A stretch of 35,209 bases of DNA, taken from the NCBI RefSeq assembly GCF_001866655.1, contig NZ_MLYR01000057.1, positions 1-35,209 on the forward strand, written 5' to 3'. The position numbers and the translations under genes are program-made. Of this stretch, positions 1 to 7,253 are shown in pieces. Source of the stretch: Bacillus sp. MUM 116 (GTDB taxonomy: Bacteria > Bacillota > Bacilli > Bacillales > Cytobacillaceae). The notes beneath the pieces are model-generated. The model made no database searches, had not been told where the DNA came from, and saw only the letters and a program-made list of their open reading frames with translations. Positions within the stretch are counted from its first letter, which is position 1. Each line of letters opens with the position of its first letter.

Positions 1-24
1 ATTTATACGTTATTCGTTATTAGA

Positions 25-76
25 AAATTTAAAAGACCTGTTCATTCCCACATAATGGAACAGGTCTTTTAAATTT
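25..76. terminator. Strong inverted repeat, bidirectional terminator
   Basis: A perfect 19-bp inverted repeat (arms 25-43 and 58-76, core AAAAGACCTGTTC / GAACAGGTCTTTT) flanks a 14-nt loop. The A/T-rich arm ends give a U-run on both strands. It lies directly after the ribose operon remnant, so it is probably the original operon terminator. The restored rbsB stop codon (75-77) overlaps its edge. Confidence 0.85.
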
Positions 77-466
77 ATTTTTTTATCACAAGTTTTAACG
101 GTGCAGGTATTTTTTCGCAACCTTTTTGCCTTGAACAACATCCCTGCCGGCATCAACAGCCAGCTTACCGATGAGTTCCGGCTACTGTGCTACCGTTGCA
201 TCCATTTTTCCAGCTTTAATTGCTTTCAGTGTATCATCATTTCCGTCAAAACCGATGACCAAGATATCTTTACTTGAACTATTGATGGGTTCAATCACCC
301 CTATTGCCATCTCATCATTATGGGCAAAAACTGCCTGAATATCCGGGATGATCTTTACGCCTTCGGGAATCGGTAATCCTTTATCGGAGATGACAATATA
401 ATCGGTATGACCAAGATCGGTTAAAATCTTGGAAATATGACTGTTTAAAATTCCATAGCGTTTCAT
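75..466 (-). pseudogene. rbsD'-'rbsB deletion fusion, further broken
   Basis: The first ~39 residues ([19 protein letters not shown]..., [19 protein letters not shown]) are the N-terminus of RbsD, the ribose pyranase. From about residue 42 ([15 protein letters not shown], then [19 protein letters not shown]) the protein is the C-terminal part of RbsB, the periplasmic-type ribose-binding protein. One in-frame deletion therefore appears to have removed the end of rbsD, all of rbsA and rbsC, and the start of rbsB, joining near 340-352. The RbsB part has further decayed: a TAG at 181-183 follows ...DATVAQ, where PELIGKLAVDAG continues in frame. A single-base loss in an A-run near 105-115 then throws off the last residues, and restoring it gives KKIPAPLKLVIKK and a stop at 75-77. 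The start ATG lies 1 nt beyond the rbsK stop, as rbsD normally follows rbsK. No functional product is expected. Confidence 0.85.
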
Positions 467-467
467 A

Positions 468-1346
468 TTACAAACTCTCCTCTACTTCTTGTCTCGTTGG
501 CATACCACCTTGCGCACCAAATTTGGTAACAGAAAGAGAAGCTGCGCGATTGGCAAACTGGACACTTTCGATAAAACTCTTACCTTCCGCGAGTGCCACA
601 GCAAAGGCAGCATTGAATGTATCGCCTGCTCCCGTTGTATCAACCGCTTCTACCATGTAGGTTGGAACAATTACCTCTTTTTCACCATCATAGAAGCGAA
701 CGCCATTTTTTCCTTCCGTGACAAACAATTTGTTCGGATATTGTTCCAACGCTGCTTGAAGGTCTTGATTTTCAAAAAGGATGGAAGCTTCTAATTCATT
801 TGGCGTAATAAAGGCTGCATTTTCGATTACTTCCTTACTTATTGGCCTTGCCGGCGCAGGATTCAACAAAAGAGGAATACCGAATTCATTGCATTTATTG
901 CTTACGTACTCAACGGTTTCTTCGGGAATCTCCTGCTGGATAAGGATGATATCAGAATTTCGGATGACATCGAGCGACTTTTCCACGAAATTAGGTGTGA
1001 CATAATTGTTTGCACCCTTTACAACAATGATGCTGTTATCATCCTCAGCAAGAGTAATGTGTGCGGTTCCGCTTTCCGAATGTGTAACCGGTTCCACACA
1101 AGTGGTAAAAACACCATTTTCTTTAAAATTATTCAGAATGGCTTTTCCAAAGGCATCACCGCCAACACATCCAATCATATATACCTCCGCTCCCAATCTT
1201 GCAGCGGCCACTGCCTGGTTGGCCCCTTTCCCGCCGGGTACTGTTTTAAAAGACTCGCCAAGAATCGTTTCCCCTTTATTTGGCCGTCTTGAGGCCGTGA
1301 CCACTAAATCCATCGATGAGCTTCCAATTACGGTAATTTTAGCCAT
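468..1346 (-). CDS. rbsK: Ribokinase
   Basis: A 292-aa PfkB-family sugar kinase that phosphorylates D-ribose at O5 with ATP in the cytoplasm. Visible signatures are the N-terminal substrate loop [15 protein letters not shown] (about residues 38-52) and the C-terminal ATP/anion-hole motif [13 protein letters not shown] with the catalytic Asp (about 236-248). The NPAP segment in the middle is typical. Length and start match RbsK. The ATG overlaps the restored stop of the upstream rbsR remnant (1339-1341), so translation was originally coupled. It is the only undamaged gene of the operon: regulator, pyranase, transporter and binding protein are broken or missing. Ribose uptake by this route is therefore gone, and if expressed the enzyme could act only on ribose made inside the cell, for example from nucleosides (inference). 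Confidence 0.93.
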   Translation of the reverse strand: MAKITVIGSSSMDLVVTASRRPNKGETILGESFKTVPGGKGANQAVAAARLGAEVYMIGCVGGDAFGKAILNNFKENGVFTTCVEPVTHSESGTAHITLAEDDNSIIVVKGANNYVTPNFVEKSLDVIRNSDIILIQQEIPEETVEYVSNKCNEFGIPLLLNPAPARPISKEVIENAAFITPNELEASILFENQDLQAALEQYPNKLFVTEGKNGVRFYDGEKEVIVPTYMVEAVDTTGAGDTFNAAFAVALAEGKSFIESVQFANRAASLSVTKFGAQGGMPTRQEVEESL

Positions 1347-1776
1347 TGCTTACAACCTTTCTTGTCGTTTGTCTTTCAATAAATGTAACAGGCAATTGTA
1401 TTTTTTTTGTTCCATTTTTTCTTCATCTATAATTTGTATTAATAGTTTTGCTGCTTCTCTACCCATATCATAGGCCGGCTGGCGAATGGTCGACAAAGCC
1501 GGGTACAATAAGCTGCTGAGCGGCAATTTTTCCACCGGCTAAGCCATCTGCATAAACAGAGGGATGATCATTAGCAGTACGATCGGGAAATACCACTGGG
1601 AAAGCTAAATTTTCGTAATGATCCGTTGCGGACTGATTGGTAGCGGAAATGATACCGATTACATTATTTTGTTTAAAGGTTGCAATATAATCAATTTCTT
1701 TTTTCGGTTTTTCATCGGCATTTCCAATGATCAGCCTAAGGCCGTGCTCAGCTCCCTTCCACTCGAGGACTGTCAT
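1339..1776 (-). pseudogene. rbsR: rbsR (LacI-family ribose repressor) remnant
   Basis: The recognisable core reads HGLRLIIGNADEKPKKEIDY, then FKQNNVIGIISATNQSATDH and VFPDRTANDHPSVYADGLAG, matching the sugar-binding domain of RbsR. There are three lesions. First, the N-terminal helix-turn-helix, about 75 residues, is absent; upstream DNA reads only weakly in frame. Second, after GGKIAAQQLI the sequence jumps out of frame to LYPALSTIRQPAYDMGREAA, so roughly 100 residues are deleted near 1500-1510. Third, a one-base loss in the A-run near 1400-1408 turns the end into KKYNCLLHL; restoring it gives KKIQLPVTFIERQTTRKVV and a stop overlapping the rbsK start. No DNA-binding repressor can be made. 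Confidence 0.85.
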
Positions 1777-1890
1777 AACATTTGTACTTTCGGAATAAAT
1801 AACCAGTAAAATTCTAAAAATTAGTTATTTGTCAGGTTCATAATAAAACTCACCTCATATTATACGAATGAAGGAAAAGGAGGAATATGT

Positions 1891-2451
1891 ATGACTCAAA
1901 CAGATTTACCTCAATTGAGCCCGCCCCAAATTACTTATTTTAATGAGGTTAAGCACTCTCTTGGCAATGATCCTAATGTCACAGTGTTGAATTTAATTGA
2001 GTTTCCACAAGGTGCAGGATATTTAATTTCAATCATTGTCGACAATCGCAAAAAAGCTCGGGCATTGGCAACAATCCTTGACCAGCAAAAGGAAATTGGA
2101 AATATCGTGATTAACCTAATTGTGATTTACGATAAGACCATTGTTAGACCACATAGTCGTAGTTTTACGGCTGAGGGTATTGTCGATTTATTCGAAGATG
2201 CATTAGGTACAAATCGCTTTTTTAAATTCGCCGAAGCAAAACCTTTTTCACCAGGTGTAACTTCAGTTTATCCTGTTTTCACAAAAAGCGTTATTCAATT
2301 TTTTAATGACGACATTTCCGACATCTATGGAAACTTTAATGAAGTAACAGCCTTTGTGTTCAGAGATGTGGTAAGAGAAGAAATTAACGGCATACTCATT
2401 AATCCATCAACGGAAATGGATCCATCAACAGAAGACCAAGAATCGAAATAA
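1891..2451 (+). CDS. Unknown 186-aa soluble protein
   Basis: I do not recognise this protein. A strong AAGGAGG sits 7-8 nt before the ATG, and an intrinsic terminator follows 44 nt after the stop, so it is a single-gene unit read away from the rbs remnant. A possible -10 (TATTAT) lies near 1857-1862. The protein is acidic and mixed alpha/beta, with no signal peptide or membrane segment. Hydrophobic strands GAGYLISIIVDN (about 42-53) and IGNIVINLIVIYD (about 69-81) suggest a compact domain. The C-terminus is polar and repetitive (PSTEMDPSTEDQESK). It is probably a real gene; its function is unknown. Confidence 0.75.
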   Translation: MTQTDLPQLSPPQITYFNEVKHSLGNDPNVTVLNLIEFPQGAGYLISIIVDNRKKARALATILDQQKEIGNIVINLIVIYDKTIVRPHSRSFTAEGIVDLFEDALGTNRFFKFAEAKPFSPGVTSVYPVFTKSVIQFFNDDISDIYGNFNEVTAFVFRDVVREEINGILINPSTEMDPSTEDQESK

Positions 2452-2494
2452 CATATAGGTATTATTAATTCTTCACCAGACCTATTTTATTTTG

Positions 2495-2517
2495 GAACCC
2501 AGTTTGGGTTCTTTTTT
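2495..2517 (+). terminator. Intrinsic terminator after the 186-aa gene
   Basis: The stem GAACCCA / TGGGTTC (2495-2501 and 2505-2511) has a 3-nt loop and is followed by six Ts. It separates the 186-aa gene from the phosphatase gene. Confidence 0.85.
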
Positions 2518-2581
2518 ATGACTTTGAAAATTCGCTAAGAAAATGTAAACTAAATGATGAGAAAGAAAAAGGAGTTTAGGT

Positions 2582-3061
2582 ATGATTAATGTATTATTTG
2601 TCTGCTTGGGTAACATCTGCCGGTCCCCGATGGCTGAAGCGGTATTTCGCGATTTAATGGAAAAAGAAAATTTGAGAGAAAAAATATCAGTAGATTCCGC
2701 GGCTACAAGTTCATGGCATATCGGTTCTCCTCCGCATAGGGGAACTCTGAAGATTTTAAAAGAATACAATATTTCTTCGGAAGGACTAGTCGGACGACAA
2801 CTTACCAAGGTGGATTTTAATGAATTTGACTACATAGTTGGTATGGATGAAAGCAATATTCAAAACATCTACGAAATCACCGGCCAACCCAATCACCCAA
2901 AGATTCTTCGACTGCTTGATTTAACAGAACACAAGAAAGATGTCCCAGACCCATACTATACAGGGAATTTTCAGGAAACCTACCAACTAGTTTCCGAAGG
3001 GTGCAGGGCATTGCTTGAAAAAATTCTTGGTGAAAATAAGATAAAGAAAACCGGCACTTGA
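2582..3061 (+). CDS. Low-molecular-weight protein-tyrosine phosphatase
   Basis: A 159-aa cytoplasmic phosphatase of the LMW-PTP family (YfkJ/YwlE type; some members dephosphorylate arginine). The P-loop CX5RS is seen as CLGNICRS at residues 8-15, directly after the first beta strand, with Cys8 as nucleophile and Arg14 binding phosphate. The general-acid loop DPYYTG is at about residues 122-127, the usual place, and the two Tyr after DP favour a tyrosine phosphatase. Length is typical. AAGGAG lies about 7 nt before the ATG. The flanking hairpins (2495-2517, 3075-3099) suggest an independent transcript. The physiological substrate cannot be told from sequence. Confidence 0.93.
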   Translation: MINVLFVCLGNICRSPMAEAVFRDLMEKENLREKISVDSAATSSWHIGSPPHRGTLKILKEYNISSEGLVGRQLTKVDFNEFDYIVGMDESNIQNIYEITGQPNHPKILRLLDLTEHKKDVPDPYYTGNFQETYQLVSEGCRALLEKILGENKIKKTGT

Positions 3062-3074
3062 AAATCGGAAAACT

Positions 3075-3099
3075 GTCCCTCCAACACCAGTGGAGGGAC
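3075..3099. terminator. Hairpin between convergent genes
   Basis: Arms GTCCCTCCA / TGGAGGGAC (9 bp, loop ACACCAG) lie between the stop of the phosphatase gene and the stop of the minus-strand VOC relic. The plus side has no immediate T-run, while the minus side has AGTTTT. It is probably a weak bidirectional terminator. Confidence 0.6.
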
Positions 3100-3123
3100 A
3101 AAATACTACTCCTCTTTTTAAAA

Positions 3124-3440
3124 CTACTTCGCACGTTCGACAAGCTGTAATAATTCTTGATCCGGGCCGCGGAACAAAATCATTCGTCCGCCTTCAAGTG
3201 TTGGTTTTACCTCATCGGAAGTAAAGGTAATCCCTTTTTCCTTTAAATATTGAATCTTCTCATCAATATTCGTTACCGAAAAGGCAAGATGATTAACGAT
3301 TCCAAATAAATAAAAGCCATTTCCCGGTTCGGATTACTCCCCCGCAGGCGGACCTTAAATCCGAAAATATCAGAGTAAAACTGAATTGACTGATCCATAT
3401 CCTGAACAATAATCGCCACATGTTCCATTTTACTTAACAT
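3124..3440 (-). pseudogene. VOC/glyoxalase-family protein, frameshifted by deletion
   Basis: From an ATG with a good SD (AAAGGGGG) the sequence reads MLSKMEHVAIIVQDMDQSIQ, then FYSDIFGFKVRLRG, the first beta-alpha-beta-beta-beta module of a vicinal-oxygen-chelate protein with the metal His in EHVAI. After MAFIYLE the frame breaks. Homology resumes in another frame at GIVNHLAFSVTNIDEKIQYL and runs to FRGPDQELLQLVERAK with a stop at 3124-3126. Around 20 residues, including a metal-ligand strand, are missing at the break (near 3300-3312). Two separate lesions are not needed: one out-of-frame deletion explains it. The substrate is unknown; the gene should be inactive. Confidence 0.85.
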
Positions 3441-3470
3441 GAAAAATTTCCCCCTTTTTGATTCTCTTTT

Positions 3471-4277
3471 CTATTCAATAAATCTAGCCACATTACCGCC
3501 ACAATTCTTACATTTTCCTTGCAAGATGATTCCTGGGGGCGAATCTTTGACGGTATAATCTACGATTTGAACGGCATCACAACACTTTCCACAAAAAACA
3601 TTACGTTCAAGCGCTTGACGAAGTTCTGCTGGAATCGAATGCCATTTTTTGTTTGCCGAAAAGGATATCACATCCTCATCTGATGGTATTTCAGTGTCCC
3701 CTTCAGCGTTTTCCAATCGATTAATCACCTCTTGAATCCTTGTTCTTAATTTTTTATATTCAATTTCTTGCCATGCTTTTAGGATGTTGATTAATTCCTT
3801 ATTGCCAGATTCCTCAATTTTATCCAATAATAAAAGAATCATGCCGCGATTTCGCTCTTTTAGTTCTTCAACAAACTCATAGGTCTGGTTTCTGGCAGAG
3901 TTAATAAGCTTATCCAGCAATTCGTTCGCATAGGTTTCCCGTTCAATCTTCCACCCTAAATCTGTAAATACAAGCACCGGGAGCCTGTAATTATATTCAA
4001 TTTCTAAATAGTCGTTCAGAATCATCCAATCTATTTTTGCAAGAATATCTTTTTGGGACATACCTTTAAATGAACCATATACCGGGCTGACATCGAATTC
4101 TAACTCTAAAAGCTTTTTATCCTTTGAACCGGCAAGAATCTTGGCAAGCATCGCACGTCCTCCGCTCATAATCAAATCATCCGCCCCGCGCAATATCAAT
4201 TTGATTTCCTCATCCGGCAACGACTTAATACCGTTTGCATTTAATTCATAGCCCACACGTTTTTCCTTTTTACCCAT
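3471..4277 (-). CDS. RQC-domain DNA-binding protein with zinc ribbon
   Basis: A 268-aa protein without helicase motifs. Residues about 63-115 (LAKILAGSKDKKLLELEFD, VYGSFKGMSQKDILAKIDWM, LEIEYNYRLPVLVFTDLG) match the winged-helix RQC domain that follows the helicase core in RecQ enzymes. A charged helical stretch (about 115-200) follows. The C-terminus carries two CxxC knuckles (FCGKCCDAV at about 229 and GKCKNCGG at about 255), a likely zinc ribbon. It resembles the stand-alone 'RQC-minor' DNA-binding family. The role is inferred to be nucleic-acid binding; the partner is unknown. It is a monocistronic minus-strand gene with an SD (GAGGGAGCAG) before the ATG. Confidence 0.75.
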   Translation of the reverse strand: MGKKEKRVGYELNANGIKSLPDEEIKLILRGADDLIMSGGRAMLAKILAGSKDKKLLELEFDVSPVYGSFKGMSQKDILAKIDWMILNDYLEIEYNYRLPVLVFTDLGWKIERETYANELLDKLINSARNQTYEFVEELKERNRGMILLLLDKIEESGNKELINILKAWQEIEYKKLRTRIQEVINRLENAEGDTEIPSDEDVISFSANKKWHSIPAELRQALERNVFCGKCCDAVQIVDYTVKDSPPGIILQGKCKNCGGNVARFIE

Positions 4278-4352
4278 TCTGCTCCCTCATTTTTCAAACT
4301 AGTTATACTATTTAAAGTATAGCCTTGATGAAATAATATTAAAAGTAAAATA

Positions 4353-4400
4353 GGATCTGAACTTGGTGCAGAAACACTTTACTCCACCAAGAATCAGACC
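4353..4400. repeat. Intergenic hairpin repeat, copy 1 (degenerate)
   Basis: An imperfect inverted repeat with arms GGATCTGAacTTGGTG and CACCAAGaaTCAGACC around a loop containing CACTTTACTCCA. It shares the outer GGGTC(T/A)GA motif and the CTTTACTCCAC loop with the copy at 4463-4513, about 60 bp away. It looks like a dispersed Bacillus-type stem-loop repeat. Confidence 0.75.
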
Positions 4401-4462
4401 CTTAACAAAATTAGAAAAAACAACATATAGAGAATCCAAGGAAGATGATAAGATATAAAAAT

Positions 4463-4513
4463 GGGGTCAGCCCCCTGTACAGTAACGCTTTACTCCACTG
4501 GGGGGCTGACCCT
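4463..4513. repeat. Intergenic hairpin repeat, copy 2 (strong stem)
   Basis: Arms GGGTCAGCCCCC (4464-4475) and GGGGGCTGACCC (4501-4512) form a GC-rich 12-bp stem around a loop with GTAACGCTTTACTCCAC. It is related to the copy at 4353-4400. It overlaps the 3' end of the neighbouring minus-strand gene and supplies that gene's last codons and stop. A partial third match (AGGGTCAGATCCCA) is at 19900-19913. Confidence 0.85.
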
Positions 4514-5143
4514 AAAAATATGATAAACCACACTCGCCAATTCTTCCTCTGTATAGTAACCTTTTATACCTTGTTTTTTTCTTAAATACTCATAAATTAC
4601 TTCACTAGAAAAATCACTTTTCAACCCTTTTATAATGGTGGTTAAATAAGCATGGGATGGCTTCTCCCAATCCACTTCATTACGATCCCACGGAGCGGTA
4701 AAAGTAAAAATCGGATAACCCTGATCTTCTCCAAGATAGAGAATATTTCCGTACCAGGATTCACGGAAGTGTATTGAACCTTTTTCTTTTACTTCGTTTA
4801 GGTCAATATCGAACTCGATTCCACCATTTTCTTGTTTGACAATATCCAAAAATTGTTCCGTCGTGACCAAGTATTTTTTGCTATAAGTAATGTCGTCTGG
4901 GTCTTGGTTTAACCCAATAAATGCTACACCTTTGTTGCTCCAGCCTGTTGCTTTTTTAGCAAAATACAGGGGATAATGTATCGTAAAGGATGCCTCATCT
5001 AGTGGCTTGGAATGGTCTCGACAACCTTCCTCCACTCGAGTTGATCCCTCTGGGCTTCCACCATTGATATAACATAAAAATCTTTCAGAATTTAGATTCG
5101 AACCATAGCTGGCGTACCAGACATATTTTTTCGCTTCGGACAT
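4490..5143 (-). CDS. Gamma-glutamylcyclotransferase-fold protein
   Basis: A protein of about 217 aa. The N-terminal motif YASYGSNLNSERFLCYI is the YGSN-type substrate loop of the gamma-glutamylcyclotransferase fold, whose members release 5-oxoproline or modify small gamma-glutamyl compounds. No closer assignment is possible. I place the start at the ATG before SEAKK (5143) because GGTGG lies 5 nt upstream; a TTG further up (5155) would have none. The last residues (RVSPPVE and the stop) are encoded by the stem-loop repeat at 4463-4513, so the native C-terminus has probably been replaced or trimmed. Fold assignment is fair, specific function unknown. Confidence 0.7.
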   Translation of the reverse strand: MSEAKKYVWYASYGSNLNSERFLCYINGGSPEGSTRVEEGCRDHSKPLDEASFTIHYPLYFAKKATGWSNKGVAFIGLNQDPDDITYSKKYLVTTEQFLDIVKQENGGIEFDIDLNEVKEKGSIHFRESWYGNILYLGEDQGYPIFTFTAPWDRNEVDWEKPSHAYLTTIIKGLKSDFSSEVIYEYLRKKQGIKGYYTEEELASVVYHIFRVSPPVE

Positions 5144-5213
5144 GACTACCACCAAATTTCAAATTATTTCTATAATTATTATACAAAAAACAATTTTTAT
5201 ATGAAACCTATCT

Positions 5214-5771
5214 TTATAGAATTGAACTAGAAACACGTCCTTCAACAGATAATGAGGTTTTTATTAAATCTAATGAGTTTTCTAATCGATTTTTTGCTTC
5301 TAAATCTACTTCATAACGATTATTTTCTAATTTCCTTATTTGATGATCCAAAATAAATACTCCTTTTAAAATATGGGTTGCTCCCAAAGCAGTAAGTACA
5401 GGTTTAAGGGCATAATCGATCATTAATAAGTGCCCAAAAGTGCCACCTACCGCAATTGGGAAAATTATTTTACCTTCAAGGCCATTTTGCGGCAAGAGAT
5501 CCAAATAAGATTTTAACAAACCAGAAAAAGACGCTTTATAAACCGGGGTCAGAATAACGATTATATTTGAATCTTCTACTTTCCTATTTGCCTCTATTAT
5601 TTCTTTACTATTAAATTTTGCATGAATTAAAGCTTCTGGCGGGAGCTCCCGGACATTAATAATCCCAGGTGTAATCTCACTCCCTTGAAAATAGGTCAAA
5701 ACCTCTTGGAAAACTCCATTTAATCGTGTTTCCTCTGAAGGATTTCCAGAAATAAAGGTAACTTTGCTCAT
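5214..5771 (-). CDS. NAD(P)H-dependent FMN reductase, SsuE type
   Basis: A 185-aa flavodoxin-fold reductase that makes free FMNH2 for two-component monooxygenases. Visible are the phosphate-binding start TFISGNPSEETRLNGVF (residues 4-20), the FMN-contact segment TPVYKASFSGLLKSYLD (about 76-92) and the nicotinamide/flavin loop AVGGTFGHLLMIDYALKP (about 107-124), all typical of SsuE/NAD(P)H:FMN reductases. It lies at the 3' end of the minus-strand sulfur cluster with three flavin-dependent monooxygenase genes upstream, so it is the obvious FMNH2 supplier (inference). The B. subtilis ytmI operon instead carries the flavokinase RibR. Confidence 0.87.
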   Translation of the reverse strand: MSKVTFISGNPSEETRLNGVFQEVLTYFQGSEITPGIINVRELPPEALIHAKFNSKEIIEANRKVEDSNIIVILTPVYKASFSGLLKSYLDLLPQNGLEGKIIFPIAVGGTFGHLLMIDYALKPVLTALGATHILKGVFILDHQIRKLENNRYEVDLEAKNRLENSLDLIKTSLSVEGRVSSSIL

Positions 5772-5809
5772 GATTTAATCGCCCTTTCTTCTATTAAATA
5801 CTTGATTTA

Positions 5810-6019
5810 CTATTTTGATTTCTTATTCAAAAATTTTATGGACCCTAAATTACCATGGGGGTGTTGTTGAGATTTGAATGCTCTATATTCGGTTTCTAGT
5901 TCCGTTAGTGATAACTCAAAAAGATGTTTATCTTCTTTCTTATATACATTAAAAGCAATTAGTTTTTCGATTAATTGCTTGCGCTTTTTTTCCACAGCAT
6001 CTCGAAGAATATTCCCCAT
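5810..6019 (-). CDS. FbpA-like small basic protein (Fur-regulated family)
   Basis: A 69-aa basic protein, MGNILRDAVEKKRKQLIEKL followed by YKKEDKHLFELSLTELETEY. It matches the short family typified by B. subtilis FbpA, a Fur-regulated protein thought to assist iron-sparing with the fsrA sRNA. I chose the ATG at 6019, since AGGAG lies 8 nt upstream; the GTG three codons earlier would have no spacing. It lies between sndA-like and the FMN reductase, all on the minus strand. No Fur box is evident in the 74-nt spacer, so it may be co-transcribed with the sulfur genes. Family call good, role here unknown. Confidence 0.75.
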   Translation of the reverse strand: MGNILRDAVEKKRKQLIEKLIAFNVYKKEDKHLFELSLTELETEYRAFKSQQHPHGNLGSIKFLNKKSK

Positions 6020-6093
6020 CCGAATCACTCCTATTTATAGAATTCGTTTATAAATGAAACGTTTTCGTTTGGATCATACACTTTATAACCTGG

Positions 6094-7239
6094 TTATCTA
6101 TCAAACTGATGATTTAATAATCCTTTTGCACTTCCATATAAAAAATAAGCTGCCTTTATAATTGCTGTTTCATCTACCGTGAATTCAGGATGGTGCCAAT
6201 CCTCCTGTCCATTTGTACCAAAAAATGCAAAGTTCCCTGGGATGTGAAGTAGATAATAAGAAAAATCTTCACCTGCTGTGGATATTTCAGGGTAGATGAC
6301 GTTGAAGGATTGTTTCTTGGCAGCTGTTGAAACAATCTCTGTTACCGATTTATGATTTACTAATGGCGGTGGACCAGGAAACCAATTAATCTCAGCCACT
6401 TGAGAAAAAGCTGCAGCAATGGCATTTACAATCTTGTAAAGCCTTGTTTTTACCTCTTCTCGTATAATAGGGTCAAAGGTTCGAACGGTACCTTCCAAGC
6501 TGACGTTCCCTGGAATAACATTCCATGTACTGCCTCCAATTATTTTCGTCACACTCACTACCGCATTTTGAAGCGGGGATACATTCCGGCTGACAATCGT
6601 CTGAAGGGCTGTAATAAGCTGAGCTGCAGCAACTATCGGGTCTTTCCCATTATGCGGAAGTGCGGCATGACTCCCTTTACCATGCAAAATGATTTGAAAA
6701 CGATCAACTGCTGCCATTAATGGTCCTTCTTTTATACCAATAGTACCTACAGGCAGCTCAGGTTTATTGTGAAGTCCAATAATCGCCTCCACTTCCTCCA
6801 ACTGCCCATCCTCAATCACCTGCTTTGCCCCTCCCCCTAATTCCTCTGCCGGTTGAAAAATGAGTCGAACTGTGCCATTTAGATTTGACTGGTTCTCCTT
6901 AAGAAGATAAGCAGCACCAACAAGGGCAGCAGTATGAAAATCATGACCACAGGCATGCATGACTCCTTTTATTTTAGAAGCATAAGGAAGTCCTGTTTTT
7001 TCTTCAATTGGCAATGCATCAATATCGGCTCGAATTGCCACGATGGGTCCTTGCTTTCCACCTTTTATATCAGCAAAAACACCTGTCTTCAAAGTTGTTT
7101 TTCGTATCGGGATATCCAGTTTATTTATCCAGTTTCTAATAGACTTGGTTGTTTCAAACTCCTGGTTCGATAATTCCGGGTATTGATGCAAATGACGGCG
7201 GATCGATAGTAAGAATGTCTCTAATTCCTGCTGATTCAT
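6094..7239 (-). CDS. sndA: M20D amidohydrolase, N-acyl-cysteine deacetylase (SndA-like)
   Basis: A 381-aa metallo-amidohydrolase of the hippurate hydrolase/IAA-amino-acid hydrolase group. Metal and catalytic residues are visible: HACGHDFHTA (about residues 93-102), the PAEE pair (about 130-133), the His in IGLHNKPELPVG (about 154-165) and HHPEF near the C-terminus (about 350). Its place right after the acetyltransferase and importer genes, as in the B. subtilis snaA...ytnL operon, suggests removal of the N-acetyl group from N-acetyl-cysteine to free cysteine. The gene sits 14 nt downstream of the acetyltransferase gene, with SD AGGAAGGGG. Enzyme class is certain; the substrate is from context. 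Confidence 0.85.
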   Translation of the reverse strand: MNQQELETFLLSIRRHLHQYPELSNQEFETTKSIRNWINKLDIPIRKTTLKTGVFADIKGGKQGPIVAIRADIDALPIEEKTGLPYASKIKGVMHACGHDFHTAALVGAAYLLKENQSNLNGTVRLIFQPAEELGGGAKQVIEDGQLEEVEAIIGLHNKPELPVGTIGIKEGPLMAAVDRFQIILHGKGSHAALPHNGKDPIVAAAQLITALQTIVSRNVSPLQNAVVSVTKIIGGSTWNVIPGNVSLEGTVRTFDPIIREEVKTRLYKIVNAIAAAFSQVAEINWFPGPPPLVNHKSVTEIVSTAAKKQSFNVIYPEISTAGEDFSYYLLHIPGNFAFFGTNGQEDWHHPEFTVDETAIIKAAYFLYGSAKGLLNHQFDR

Positions 7240-7253
7240 AGTTATACCCCTTC

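Noticed and set aside
6020..6093. Possible cre or Fur site before the FbpA-like gene (AAACGTTTTCGTTT)
   Set aside because: The spacing of the conserved bases does not fit either consensus.
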